From Fimenecus sp963590415 (GTDB taxonomy: Bacteria > Bacillota > Clostridia > Oscillospirales > Acutalibacteraceae), in NCBI GenBank assembly GCA_963590415.1, contig CAVAPB010000010.1, forward strand, positions 1 through 64,000: DNA of 64,000 bases, read 5' to 3'. How positions within the stretch are numbered: position 1 is the stretch's first letter; every line of letters starts with the position of its first letter. Positions 8,626 through 17,355 of this stretch are shown piece after piece. The notes beneath the pieces are model-generated. The model saw nothing but the letters and a program-made list of their open reading frames with translations, ran no database searches and was not told the origin of the DNA. The translations under genes and the position numbers were made by a program.

Positions 8626-8925
8626 TTATTTTCTCACTGTTTTCTTCTTTTCATGGAGCTTCGGATTGTATCTGTACAAAATCATAACTCCGCCGATAAC
8701 TCCGACAACCTCGGCATTGGTTTTAAGCGCCAAACACTCGGCAGCCTCTCTCGGTGTGTCGGGGCAGGTCTCTCTCAAAACCTTTAATTTAATAAGCTCT
8801 CTTGCGGTAAGCGCATCGTCCGTCTGCTTGATAAGTGCGTCCGACATTCCGCCTTTACCTACCTGGAAAAGCTGTTCAAGCGAATTTGCCTGCGCTCTGA
8901 GAGCAGCTCTTTCTTTACTTGTCAT
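8626..8925 (-). CDS. yhbY: YhbY-family CRM-domain RNA-binding protein
   Basis: This 99-aa single CRM domain protein begins MTSKERAALRAQANSLEQ and contains the GKGGM loop (GxxG type) of the family. YhbY/YqeI proteins bind pre-50S ribosomal particles. It is followed at once by nadD, an arrangement common in Bacillota. A good AGGAGA ribosome site precedes the ATG. The upstream 286 bases hold repeats rather than the obg gene often found in this position. Confidence 0.93.
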   Translation of the reverse strand: MTSKERAALRAQANSLEQLFQVGKGGMSDALIKQTDDALTARELIKLKVLRETCPDTPREAAECLALKTNAEVVGVIGGVMILYRYNPKLHEKKKTVRK

Positions 8926-8966
8926 ATTTTCTCCTGTTTGTGTTATATTGTTTGCTTTAATTTGGC

Positions 8967-9037
8967 ACCGTAGGTACAGCCCTCGCCCCTGTCCGTCAAT
9001 ATTTCTTGCGGACAGGGGCGAGCCCTGTCCCTACGGT
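8967..9037. repeat. long palindromic repeat, 29-bp arms
   Basis: The left arm (8967-8995) and right arm (9009-9037) match at 26 of 29 positions as inverted copies, around a 13-base AT-rich loop. The core is CTCGCCCCTGTCCG and its complement. The outer part, CCTGTCCCTACGGT, also occurs near position 109 at the left edge. It lies in the gene-free gap between rdgB and yhbY. Confidence 0.8.
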
Positions 9038-9066
9038 AATATTTCAATCCGTGCGAAGCACCCACA

Positions 9067-9145
9067 CTTCTTCACTATTCATTATTCACTCTTCACTCGC
9101 CCGTAAGGGCGTTGTGCGGCGGGAGCAAGCCCCCGCCCTACACTC
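9067..9145. repeat. simple CATTATTCACT-type repeat and GC-rich palindromes
   Basis: A degenerate run of TTCACT/ATTCATT units (about 9068-9098) leads into two small palindromes: GCCC-GTAA-GGGC (near 9100-9111) and GGCGGG...CCCGCC (near 9118-9138). With the 29-bp palindrome just before it, this fills most of the gap between rdgB and yhbY. No coding frame is supported here. Confidence 0.5.
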
Positions 9146-9177
9146 AGAGATGGAGCAAAACCTCTCCGAGAATTTCA

Positions 9178-9218
9178 TATTTAATTACGCAACATTCAAA
9201 AATTCCCGTAATTAAATA
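9178..9218 (-). terminator. inverted repeat at the end of rdgB, possible terminator
   Basis: Perfect 12-bp arms TATTTAATTACG (9178-9189) and CGTAATTAAATA (9207-9218) flank a 17-base loop and cover the rdgB stop codon. There is no T tract, so it may stabilise the mRNA end rather than terminate transcription. Confidence 0.4.
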
Positions 9219-9799
9219 TACTTTTTAACTTCCTCTGCGAAAAGACGAAGCGCGTTACCCCTGTGGCTTACCTTATCCTTTTCCTCAGGCGTAAACTCCG
9301 CAAATGCTCTGCCGTCAATATAGAAAAGCGGGTCATAGCCGAAGCCATTTGAGCCCTTTCTCTCGTAGCCTATAACGCCGTGGCATTCGCCTCTGACGGT
9401 AAACTCCCTACCGTCGGGGAAAACACAGCAAACACAAGCGACATACTTTGCTGTTCTCTTACCCGCCGGAACGCCTTTCAGACAGTCAAGCAGCTTGTCG
9501 TTGTTTTTCTCGTCGTTTCCGTGGTCGCCCGCAAACCTTGCCGAATACACACCGGGCGCACCGTCAAGAGCATCGACCATAAGTCCCGAGTCGTCGGCAA
9601 TGCATGGCATACCGCTTTCCTTACAGCCCGAAACAGCTTTAAGCCTTGCATTTTCCTCAAAGGTCGTGCCCGTTTCCTCAACATCGGTAAGCTCAATACC
9701 GAGCTCGTCCGCAGTTTTAACATTTATACCGAGCGGAGATAAAATTCTTTCAAGCTCGGCTCTTTTTTTCATATTATGAGTTGCGATTAAAAAGTCCAA
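9212..9799 (-). CDS. rdgB: XTP/dITP diphosphatase (HAM1/RdgB family)
   Basis: This enzyme hydrolyses non-canonical purine triphosphates (XTP, ITP, dITP) to monophosphates. The family N-terminus is FLIATHNMKKRAELERIL. The only start that fits is a TTG at 9797-9799, preceded by AAGGGA at good spacing; it gives 195 aa, the normal length. The frame stays open far upstream inside ftsY, but that extension is Lys/Arg-rich and shadows the ftsY tail. Further motifs are GTTFEENARLKA, ADDSGLMVDALDGAPGVYSARFAG and FGYDPLFY. It overlaps the ftsY end by 26 bases. Confidence 0.93.
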   Translation of the reverse strand: MDFLIATHNMKKRAELERILSPLGINVKTADELGIELTDVEETGTTFEENARLKAVSGCKESGMPCIADDSGLMVDALDGAPGVYSARFAGDHGNDEKNNDKLLDCLKGVPAGKRTAKYVACVCCVFPDGREFTVRGECHGVIGYERKGSNGFGYDPLFYIDGRAFAEFTPEEKDKVSHRGNALRLFAEEVKKYI

Positions 9800-11099
9800 A
9801 AAATCCCTTCTTTTTCTTGTTTTCTTTCTCCTCGGGCTCTTTGTCCTCGGCAATTTCTTCGGTAGCTTCGGGCTCTTCCGACTGACTGTTTTCGTCTGCC
9901 GCTTCGGCTTTCTTCTCTTCGGGTTCTTCGCTCGGGAGAACCTCGTCGAGCATTTCAACCGCAAGCTCGTCGATTATCTTCGCTGCCTGTTGTAATTGAG
10001 AAACTCCGCTTTCATTTGAGACAGAGCCGTCTGTTTTTCCTGTTTTTTCTTCCTGCGAGGATGAATCAGCTTCTTTACCGTTCTGCTTATTTTCATCTGA
10101 GCCGTCGCCGTGTCCATCGACACCAGATCGTAAATCGCCCAAGATGTTTTCAGTAATTTTTTCGCTTTCATTTTCATCCTCCTCGTATTCTATTTTCTGG
10201 AAAAGTCCGTCCGCAAACGCCTGCGGATTGAACGGCTGCAAGTCGTCAATCTGCTCGCCGACGCCTATAAACTTGACGGGAATACCCAATTCGTTCTTTA
10301 TTGCAAGCACAACGCCGCCTCTTGCGGTGCCGTCAAGCTTTGTCAGGACAATTCCCGTTATCTCGGCAACTGCCTTGAACTCTCTTGCCTGATTTACCGC
10401 ATTCTGTCCCGTTGTTGCGTCAAGCACCAAAAGCACCTCACGGTCGGAATAGGGAAGCTCGCGGTCAATAACCCTGTATATCTTTGCAAGCTCGTCCATA
10501 AGGTTCTTCTTGTTGTGAAGTCTGCCTGCGGTATCGATTATTACAATGTCGGTATCTCTCGCCTTTGCGGCATTTACCGTATCAAACACAACCGCTGCGG
10601 GGTCTGCGCCCTCTGCGTGCTTGACAATATCGACGCCCGAGCGGTCAGCCCAAATCTGAAGCTGATCTATCGCCGCCGCTCTGAATGTGTCGGCAGCGCC
10701 GAGCAAAACCTTTTTGCCCTGTGCCTTGTACATTGCGGCAAGCTTGCCGATAGTTGTCGTCTTGCCCACGCCGTTTACGCCGATTACAAGGATTACGGAC
10801 GGCTGTGTGATAAGCCCCATATCCTCGCCGCCGTAAAGGAGCTCCGCAACGACATTCTTCATTTCAGCCTTTATCTTATCGGGAGTTTTGAGTTTTTTGT
10901 CCTCGGCGTTCTTTTTAAGCGTTTCGGTAATCTGCACCGCTGTTACCATTCCGACATCTGCCATTACAAGAATTTCTTCAAGCTCGGCATAGAGGTCGTC
11001 GGTAACCTCGTCGGCGTTATCGAAAAGGTCGTCGATTGCGCCCGACATTTTATTTCTGGTCTTTGTAAGACCGAAGTTGATTTTACTGAAAATTCCCAT
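9774..11099 (-). CDS. ftsY: signal recognition particle receptor FtsY
   Basis: 441-aa SRP-family GTPase that docks SRP-ribosome complexes at the membrane. The NG domain covers residues 1-302: P-loop GVNGVGKTT (107-115), DTAGR (189-193), TKLDG (253-257) and the closing GVGEQIDDLQPF. It lacks the usual acidic N-terminal A domain. Instead, an acidic, Glu/Lys-rich low-complexity tail of about 138 residues follows the NG domain (304-441) and ends KKKKGFFGLFNRNS, a short basic-aromatic segment that could touch the membrane. It lies directly after smc, as in many Bacillota. Confidence 0.95.
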   Translation of the reverse strand: MGIFSKINFGLTKTRNKMSGAIDDLFDNADEVTDDLYAELEEILVMADVGMVTAVQITETLKKNAEDKKLKTPDKIKAEMKNVVAELLYGGEDMGLITQPSVILVIGVNGVGKTTTIGKLAAMYKAQGKKVLLGAADTFRAAAIDQLQIWADRSGVDIVKHAEGADPAAVVFDTVNAAKARDTDIVIIDTAGRLHNKKNLMDELAKIYRVIDRELPYSDREVLLVLDATTGQNAVNQAREFKAVAEITGIVLTKLDGTARGGVVLAIKNELGIPVKFIGVGEQIDDLQPFNPQAFADGLFQKIEYEEDENESEKITENILGDLRSGVDGHGDGSDENKQNGKEADSSSQEEKTGKTDGSVSNESGVSQLQQAAKIIDELAVEMLDEVLPSEEPEEKKAEAADENSQSEEPEATEEIAEDKEPEEKENKKKKGFFGLFNRNS

Positions 11100-11117
11100 T
11101 GCTTTTTCCTTTCGGCA

Positions 11118-14100
11118 TTATGCCAAGCCAAGTTTTTTAGCCATTTCGGCAGTTTTTAATTCAAGCAGCTTTGATACGCCCTTTTCCTGCATTGTAACGC
11201 CGTAAAGAACATCTGCCTCCTCCATGGTGCCTCGTCTGTGCGAGATAAGAATGAACTGCGTGTTCTTCGTCATCCGTCTTACATAGCTTGCGTATCTTGC
11301 GACATTTACATCGTCAAGAGCCGCCTCGACCTCGTCGAAAATACAGAACGGAGCAGGCGTAACCTTGAGTATCGCGAACAAAAGAGCGATAGCGGATATC
11401 GCCTTTTCGCCGCCCGACAAAAGGTCGATATTCTTGACATTCTTGCCCGGTGGCTGAACCTTGATTTCAATATCGCACTCAAGTAGGTCAAGCTCGTTTT
11501 CAAGCCTCAATTCGGCTTTACCGCCGCCGAACAGTTCGGAGAAGGTCTCGCCGAAGTGGGCGTTTATCTTGTTAAAGCTCTCCCTGAACTGCGCAGCCAT
11601 CTTGCCCGTCAGGTCAAAGATAAGCTTGTTTAACTCGTTTTTCGACTTCTCGACATCGCCTATCTGCTTTGACATAAACTCGTACCTCTCGGAAACCTCC
11701 TTGTACTCGTCTATCGCCGAAACATTTACCGAGCCCAACGCCTTAATCTGCGATTTAAGCTCGGAAAGGCGTTTGCCCGCCTGCTGATAGTCGTCGATTT
11801 TAATATTGAGAGCCGCCGCCTCACGGCGTGTAAGCTGATACTCGTCATAGAGCTTTGCGCTCAATTCGTCGTATTCCTTGCGCATTGCGACTTTTTTCTC
11901 TTCAAGCCTTGCAAGCTCGTTGCCGAGCTGTTCACGCTCAACGGTCTTTGAACGCTCGAGAAGTCTCAAATCGCTCTGCTGTTTTTCGTACCCGTCACGG
12001 CTTGAAATAAGCTCGTCAATCTCCTGTCTCGAAGCACTCGTGCCCTTTTTCAATTCCTCGATGTTGAGCGAAAGATTTTCTATATTTCTGCTCAACTGTT
12101 CGTTCTTTTCGTTTATTCTTGCAATCTCGGCGTCAAGCACTCCCGCCTTGTCGGTGTGCCCCTCCTTACGGGTGTTGAGATGTACAAGAGTGTCAGTGTT
12201 CGTCTCAATATCCTTGTTGAGCGACATCATTTTAAGGCTCAACTGCGCCGCCTTTTCGGAAAGCTCCTCACGCATTGCGGTGATGTTTTCCCTGTCGCCC
12301 GTCAGCTTTTCAAGTTCGCCCTCTTTTTGCGAGATAAGCGTGTTCAGCTCTTTTACACGGACAACCGCATTTGCGGCGTTTTCGGTTATTGTATCAATTC
12401 TGTTTTGAAGCGTTTGCTTTTCTTCGGCAAGCTCTCCCACGCCGCCCGAAACGGTGTCAAGCTGTTCTTTTGCAAGCTTCAAGTCGCCCTCAAGCCTGAT
12501 TTTCTCCTCGTTCTTACGGAGCAAATCGCCCTGTGCGCCCTCCAAATCGGCAAGAGCCGCCGCTTTGTCCTCGCTCAGTTGCTTAAAATCAGCCTGTAAG
12601 GAAGCCATTTCGTTTTTCATGGCGTCAAGGCTCTTTGTAAGCTTTTCAATCTCGTTACCGCGGCTTAAAATACCTGCGTTCTGTGTTCTTGAACCGCCCG
12701 TCATACTGCCGCCTGCGTTTATAACCTGTCCGTCAAGGGTAACTATCTTGAACCTGTATGTGTATTTCTTTGCAATCGCAACCGCACAGTCAAGGTCGTC
12801 GCAAACAACCGTCCTGCCGAGCAGCGATTTTATAATCTCACGGTATTTCGGGTCGGTATCGACAAGCTCCGAAGCCATATTGACATATCCGAACTCGTCG
12901 TCAAGTCCTCTTTCGGTAAGCGTTCTGCCCTTTATTGCGGAAATCGGCAAAAATGTAGCTCTGCCCGAATGTGAGGATTTAAGGAAGCCTATTGCACGCT
13001 TTGCGTCGTTTTCGGTTTCGGTTACGATGTTCTGCACCGCCGCTCCCAAGGCTGTTTCAATCGCCGTAGAGTATTTGTCCCTTACCGTGATAAGCTGTGA
13101 AAGCGGACCGTGAATACCTCTGAGCGCTCCCCTTTGCTGTTCGCGGATAACCGCCTTTATGGCGCCCGAGTAGCCCTCCATGCTCTTTTCAAGGTCGGAT
13201 AAAATTCTTATCCTGTCCTCTGTCTTGTGGAATTCCCTTTCCTTTTCAGAAAGAAGCGCCTCGCAGTCGGAAGCTTTTTTGCCTCTCGACTCCAAACGAA
13301 GAGTATAGCCGTCGATTGAGTTATTGATAGAATTTATTTCGTCCTCGCACTTTTTGAGAGCTTCCTGCGCCGTCTCATGCGACTTTTTGTATTTGAGATA
13401 GACCTCCTGCCTGCCGCCGAGCGTGCTGTCAATTGCCGCTATACGGTTCTTTATTTCCTCAACGGAGGAATTTGCCGTTTCGCTCAACACCCTGCAATCC
13501 GCAAGCTCTACCGAAAGAGCCGAAACCTCCGCAGAGAGCTTTTGAGCCCTGTCCGAAAAAGCGGCGTTGTCGGTTTTGAAGCTCTCCTCTTTTGCGGTAA
13601 GCTCCGCCATCTCGTTTTCAAGGGCGGCGACCTGTGCCTTTGCGTTTTCGATATTCTGCTCAGCTTCCCTGATACGCTCGTCAAGATGCTGTTCGGTTTC
13701 GTTCTCGTCCGACTTGTCCTTTTGAAGCCTTTCTATCGTCTCGTTGTTATGTAAAATCGAGTTTTCCTCAACTTTAAGCTGAGTTTCAAGTGCGGAAATC
13801 TGCTCGTCCGATACTGACGACTGCGCCCTTATCTCCTCAATTTTGATGTTGATATTCTTGATTTCCTGCGCTGCGGAGTCTATTTTCTGCTCAATGGAAA
13901 CAAGCTCTTCCTCCGCCTGCTTATAGTTTACCTCCGAAGAGGAAATCTTATGGTCCTGCTCACGAAGCCTTTCGTTTGTGCGGTCAATCGTGTTGAGCCA
14001 TATGCCTATTTCAAGGTCTTTTCTCTCCTCGGCAAGGACTATAAATTTCTGAGCCTTTTCGCTCTGATTTTTAAGCGGACCTATTCTCGTTTCAAGCTCC

Positions 14101-14687
14101 GTGAGAATGTCACGAAGTCTGACAAGGTTTTCCTCCGCCTGTTTAAGCCTTTTTGTTGCGTCCGCACGCCTGTAGCGGAAATGTGAAATTCCCGCCGCCT
14201 CTTCAAGCATTTCACGGCGCTCGCCCGTCTTTGAGGAAACCATATCGGCAATTTTGCCCTGACCGACAATTGAATATCCGTCACGACCGAGACCCGTGTC
14301 CATAAACAGCTCGTTTATGTCGCGAAGTCTTGACGACTCGCCGTTTATGAGATATTCGCTCTCGCCCGAGCGGAAATAACGCCTTGTTACGGAAACCTCG
14401 TCATTGTCGTTCTGGAGGGTTCTGTCCTTGTTGTCAAGGCGCAGAGTTACCTCGGCAAAGCCCTTTGCCTTGCGTATGTCCGTACCGTCGAAAATGACAT
14501 CCTCCATCTTCGAGCCGCGCAAATTTTTGGTTGACTGCTCGCCGAGAACCCAGCGGACAGCGTCGGAAATATTACTTTTTCCGCTTCCGTTGGGGCCTAC
14601 TACGGCGGTTACACCTTTATTGAATTCAAGTACCGTTTTGTCGGGGAAAGACTTAAATCCCTGCATTTCCAGTGCTTTAAGAAACAT
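11118..14687 (-). CDS. smc: chromosome segregation ATPase SMC
   Basis: 1189 aa, the normal SMC length. It condenses and segregates chromosomes together with ScpA and ScpB, which are not in this window. The Walker A motif GPNGSGKSN is at residues 31-39 and the ABC signature LSGGEKA with Walker B FCIFDEVEAALDD lies near the C-terminus. Two long coiled coils flank a hinge domain (roughly residues 510-660, with LRGIHGPLSQLI and the Gly-rich INAGGSMTGGS). It overlaps nothing and starts 1 base after the radical SAM gene ends. Confidence 0.97.
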   Translation of the reverse strand: MFLKALEMQGFKSFPDKTVLEFNKGVTAVVGPNGSGKSNISDAVRWVLGEQSTKNLRGSKMEDVIFDGTDIRKAKGFAEVTLRLDNKDRTLQNDNDEVSVTRRYFRSGESEYLINGESSRLRDINELFMDTGLGRDGYSIVGQGKIADMVSSKTGERREMLEEAAGISHFRYRRADATKRLKQAEENLVRLRDILTELETRIGPLKNQSEKAQKFIVLAEERKDLEIGIWLNTIDRTNERLREQDHKISSSEVNYKQAEEELVSIEQKIDSAAQEIKNINIKIEEIRAQSSVSDEQISALETQLKVEENSILHNNETIERLQKDKSDENETEQHLDERIREAEQNIENAKAQVAALENEMAELTAKEESFKTDNAAFSDRAQKLSAEVSALSVELADCRVLSETANSSVEEIKNRIAAIDSTLGGRQEVYLKYKKSHETAQEALKKCEDEINSINNSIDGYTLRLESRGKKASDCEALLSEKEREFHKTEDRIRILSDLEKSMEGYSGAIKAVIREQQRGALRGIHGPLSQLITVRDKYSTAIETALGAAVQNIVTETENDAKRAIGFLKSSHSGRATFLPISAIKGRTLTERGLDDEFGYVNMASELVDTDPKYREIIKSLLGRTVVCDDLDCAVAIAKKYTYRFKIVTLDGQVINAGGSMTGGSRTQNAGILSRGNEIEKLTKSLDAMKNEMASLQADFKQLSEDKAAALADLEGAQGDLLRKNEEKIRLEGDLKLAKEQLDTVSGGVGELAEEKQTLQNRIDTITENAANAVVRVKELNTLISQKEGELEKLTGDRENITAMREELSEKAAQLSLKMMSLNKDIETNTDTLVHLNTRKEGHTDKAGVLDAEIARINEKNEQLSRNIENLSLNIEELKKGTSASRQEIDELISSRDGYEKQQSDLRLLERSKTVEREQLGNELARLEEKKVAMRKEYDELSAKLYDEYQLTRREAAALNIKIDDYQQAGKRLSELKSQIKALGSVNVSAIDEYKEVSERYEFMSKQIGDVEKSKNELNKLIFDLTGKMAAQFRESFNKINAHFGETFSELFGGGKAELRLENELDLLECDIEIKVQPPGKNVKNIDLLSGGEKAISAIALLFAILKVTPAPFCIFDEVEAALDDVNVARYASYVRRMTKNTQFILISHRRGTMEEADVLYGVTMQEKGVSKLLELKTAEMAKKLGLA

Positions 14688-14688
14688 A

Positions 14689-15693
14689 TCATTTTTCCTT
14701 CACAATAATATCAAAATCTTCTAAAAAATCATTTCCCTTTATTGTACAATAAAATCCTTGATTTTTCAATGCCTTTTCATTTCTTTTTGACTGACCTTTC
14801 GCCTTTGAAAGCGACTTTTCGGGGACTTCTATCACATATTCCTTTTCGCAGCTTTTTCCGGACAGCGCGGAGAGTATTTTTTCAAGATAAATTTCGCCCT
14901 CACACAGCTCACGGAAAGCAGGATGATACGCCCCTGCAAGGTAGCCGTCCTCAACATTTCCGCCCGAATGAAGCCCGAGCCTTATAACCTTTATTCCGTT
15001 TTCACGAAACATCAAAAGCAGCCTTGCGCAGAGTCTTACCGCTTCGTCAAGAGTTTCGGGAACATATTCTCCGTTTTTCATACATTCCGCAAGAGGGGTG
15101 TTTTCAAGCACTATCGTAGGATAAATTCTGACCGTTTCGGGCTTTAATTCAATCAGCTTTTCGGCGGTTTTTATGTCCTTTTCAAAGCTTGAGCCCATAA
15201 GCCCCGTCATCATCTGAAGTCCCAATTCAAACCCGTTTTCACGGATAAGTCCGCTTGCGTTTTCAATATCCTTTGCGGTGTGCCCACGCCTGTTGAGCCG
15301 CAAAACCTCGTCGTCGGTGCTCTGCGCCCCAAGCTCAATCGAAGTCACGCCGTATTTTTTGAGAACTTCAAGTTTATGCTCATTTATACAATCAGGGCGT
15401 GTGGAAATCCGCACACCCTTGAAGTAATTTTTATCAATGTATTTTTTTGCGACCGAAAGCAGAGAAATCATATACTCCTCGTCAATCGCCGTGAAGCTTC
15501 CGCCGAAAAAAGCTATCTCGGAGCTTTCCGGGGAGGTGTTTCCGCTTTTCATCGCAATTTCGCAAGCCGCTTCGACATCCTGCACGGTAAGTGCTTTAAC
15601 GGAGCCCGAAATGGTCTTTTGATTGCAAAAGCTGCATTGATGCGGACAGCCTGCGTGCGGAACAAAAAGCGCTACATTTGCGTGTTTTTTCAA
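14689..15693 (-). CDS. radical SAM protein (Elp3-like family)
   Basis: 334 aa. The N-terminal CX3CX2C cluster (Cys16, Cys20, Cys23 in GCPHQCSFCNQ) binds the radical SAM [4Fe-4S] centre, and FFGGSFTAID, RISTRPDCI and SIELGAQS are the conserved beta-barrel motifs shared with the Elp3/MiaB-like oxygen-independent group. The acetyltransferase half of full Elp3 is absent. It lies between rnc and smc, a placement repeatedly seen in Clostridia. The substrate is not known; a role in RNA modification is only a guess. Confidence 0.85.
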   Translation of the reverse strand: MKKHANVALFVPHAGCPHQCSFCNQKTISGSVKALTVQDVEAACEIAMKSGNTSPESSEIAFFGGSFTAIDEEYMISLLSVAKKYIDKNYFKGVRISTRPDCINEHKLEVLKKYGVTSIELGAQSTDDEVLRLNRRGHTAKDIENASGLIRENGFELGLQMMTGLMGSSFEKDIKTAEKLIELKPETVRIYPTIVLENTPLAECMKNGEYVPETLDEAVRLCARLLLMFRENGIKVIRLGLHSGGNVEDGYLAGAYHPAFRELCEGEIYLEKILSALSGKSCEKEYVIEVPEKSLSKAKGQSKRNEKALKNQGFYCTIKGNDFLEDFDIIVKEK

Positions 15694-16367
15694 ATTCCCA
15701 TCAACTCCAAAGCCTGCTTTGCCGCCGCCTGTTCGGCTTTTTTCTTGCTTCCGGCAATGCCCTTACCTATTACATTCGAGTTCAGATGAACCTCAACCTC
15801 AAAGGTCTTGTCGTGGTCTGGACCCGACTCGTTTACAAGCACATATTTCAGCTCTTCGCCGTGATTTCTCTGTACAAGCTCCTGCAAAATTGTCTTGTAA
15901 TCCTTAAAGCTCGGCTTTGTCTCAACATAGGGAGCCACGAAACGCAAAACAAACTTTTTCGCTTCGTCGATTCCTCCGTCAAGATAGATAGCCGCTATAA
16001 CAGCCTCAAACGCATCGGACAAAACCGACGGTCTGTTTCTGCCGCCCGTTATATCCTCGCCGTGCGACAACTTGATATATTCGCCGAGGTCAATCTTTTT
16101 CGCAAATTCATAAAGCGATTTTTCGCACACCGCATAGGAACGCAGCTTCGAGAGGTCGCCCTCATGGAAATCCTCGTGGTGTGAGAAAAGATACTCGGCA
16201 GTTATAAATCCGAGCACCGAATCGCCCAAAAACTCAAGTCTTTCATTGTCCTTATATTCCCTCAAAACCTCATTTGCGTATGAGGAATGAGTAAGAGCCC
16301 TGTCAAGCAGTCTCTTGTCCTTAAACGAATAGCCTATTGCATATTCTAGTTCAGTCATTATTTTCAC
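15690..16367 (-). CDS. rnc: ribonuclease III
   Basis: 225-aa double-stranded RNA endonuclease used in rRNA processing and mRNA decay. The catalytic signature ERLEFLGDSVLGF is near residues 41-53, and the second acidic site is in DAFEAVIAAIYLDGG. A C-terminal dsRBD (GKGIAGSKKKAEQAAAKQAL) follows. The start overlaps the end of plsX by 17 bases, and the end overlaps the radical SAM gene by 4. The acyl carrier protein gene often found between plsX and rnc is missing here. Confidence 0.96.
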   Translation of the reverse strand: MKIMTELEYAIGYSFKDKRLLDRALTHSSYANEVLREYKDNERLEFLGDSVLGFITAEYLFSHHEDFHEGDLSKLRSYAVCEKSLYEFAKKIDLGEYIKLSHGEDITGGRNRPSVLSDAFEAVIAAIYLDGGIDEAKKFVLRFVAPYVETKPSFKDYKTILQELVQRNHGEELKYVLVNESGPDHDKTFEVEVHLNSNVIGKGIAGSKKKAEQAAAKQALELMGI

Positions 16368-17355
16368 CGTCTTTCATTGACTGAGATACAATATCTATAA
16401 AACCGCTGTCTATATACTTTACCGCCTGTCCTATGGCGTTTTTGAAGGCGTAGGCGTCCGATGAGCCGTGAGCCTTAATTACAGGCTTCTTAACGCCTAT
16501 CAGCGGCGCACCGCCGTATTTTTTATAGTTCATCTTCTCCTTGAATTCGTCCATTCCCGACTTTATGCCGAGGTACGAAAGCTTGGAGAACAGGTTTTTC
16601 ATAAATATTTCTTTAATCTGATTTGTAATTGATTTTGCAACGCCCTCGTACATTTTTACGATAACATTGCCCGTAAAGCCGTCGGCAACGACAACATCCG
16701 CCTCGCCGAACGCTATATTGCGCACCTCGATGTTTCCCGTAAAGTTTATGCCGTCGAGAGCATTTAATTTCTTATAGGTTTCAACCAGCATCGGGGTTCC
16801 CTTTGTCTCCTCCGCACCGATGTTTGCAAGCGCAACACGGGGAGAGGAAATGTTCATTATTTTCTCCATATAAAGGCTTCCGAGCCTTGCAAACAGGCAG
16901 AGCATATCGGGTGTGCACTCGACATTTGCTCCCGTATCGACAAGTATAAACGGTCCCTCGCTCGTAGGCATAACCGCGCCGAGGCATGGTCTTTTTACGC
17001 CCTTTATGCGCTTTACTATAAGCGTGCCTCCGACTAAAATCGCACCCGTGCTTCCCGCAGATACGAAGGCGTCACCCTCGCCGAGTGCGAGTGCGTCAAG
17101 ACCTACGCCGAGGGAAGTGCCTCTTTTGGATTTGAGTATTTCCGTGGGCGGAGTTGTCATTTCAAAAACCGTGTCCGTCTGCTTTATCTCAAAGGATGAA
17201 ATATCAAGAGAGTTATCCTTTGCACATTTTTCGATTTTATCCCTGTCGCCCGTGAGCATTATATCAACGCCGAATTCCTTTTGCGCCTCGATACAGCCCT
17301 TTATTATTTCAAGCGGAGCGTTATCTCCGCCGAATGCGTCAACAATTATCTTCAT
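16351..17355 (-). CDS. plsX: phosphate acyltransferase PlsX
   Basis: 334 aa. It makes acyl-phosphate from acyl-ACP for phosphatidic acid synthesis. Family motifs include the N-terminal IIVDAFGGDNAP, the VSAGSTGAILVGG segment and VVADGFTGNVIVKMYEG. Length is normal. It overlaps trmFO by 4 bases upstream and rnc by 17 bases downstream. Confidence 0.95.
   Translation of the reverse strand: MKIIVDAFGGDNAPLEIIKGCIEAQKEFGVDIMLTGDRDKIEKCAKDNSLDISSFEIKQTDTVFEMTTPPTEILKSKRGTSLGVGLDALALGEGDAFVSAGSTGAILVGGTLIVKRIKGVKRPCLGAVMPTSEGPFILVDTGANVECTPDMLCLFARLGSLYMEKIMNISSPRVALANIGAEETKGTPMLVETYKKLNALDGINFTGNIEVRNIAFGEADVVVADGFTGNVIVKMYEGVAKSITNQIKEIFMKNLFSKLSYLGIKSGMDEFKEKMNYKKYGGAPLIGVKKPVIKAHGSSDAYAFKNAIGQAVKYIDSGFIDIVSQSMKDGENND

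Noticed and set aside
9800..9964. N-terminal extension of rdgB
   Set aside because: The 55 residues are Lys/Arg/Pro-rich and read from the acidic ftsY tail in another frame; the TTG start explains the family N-terminus.
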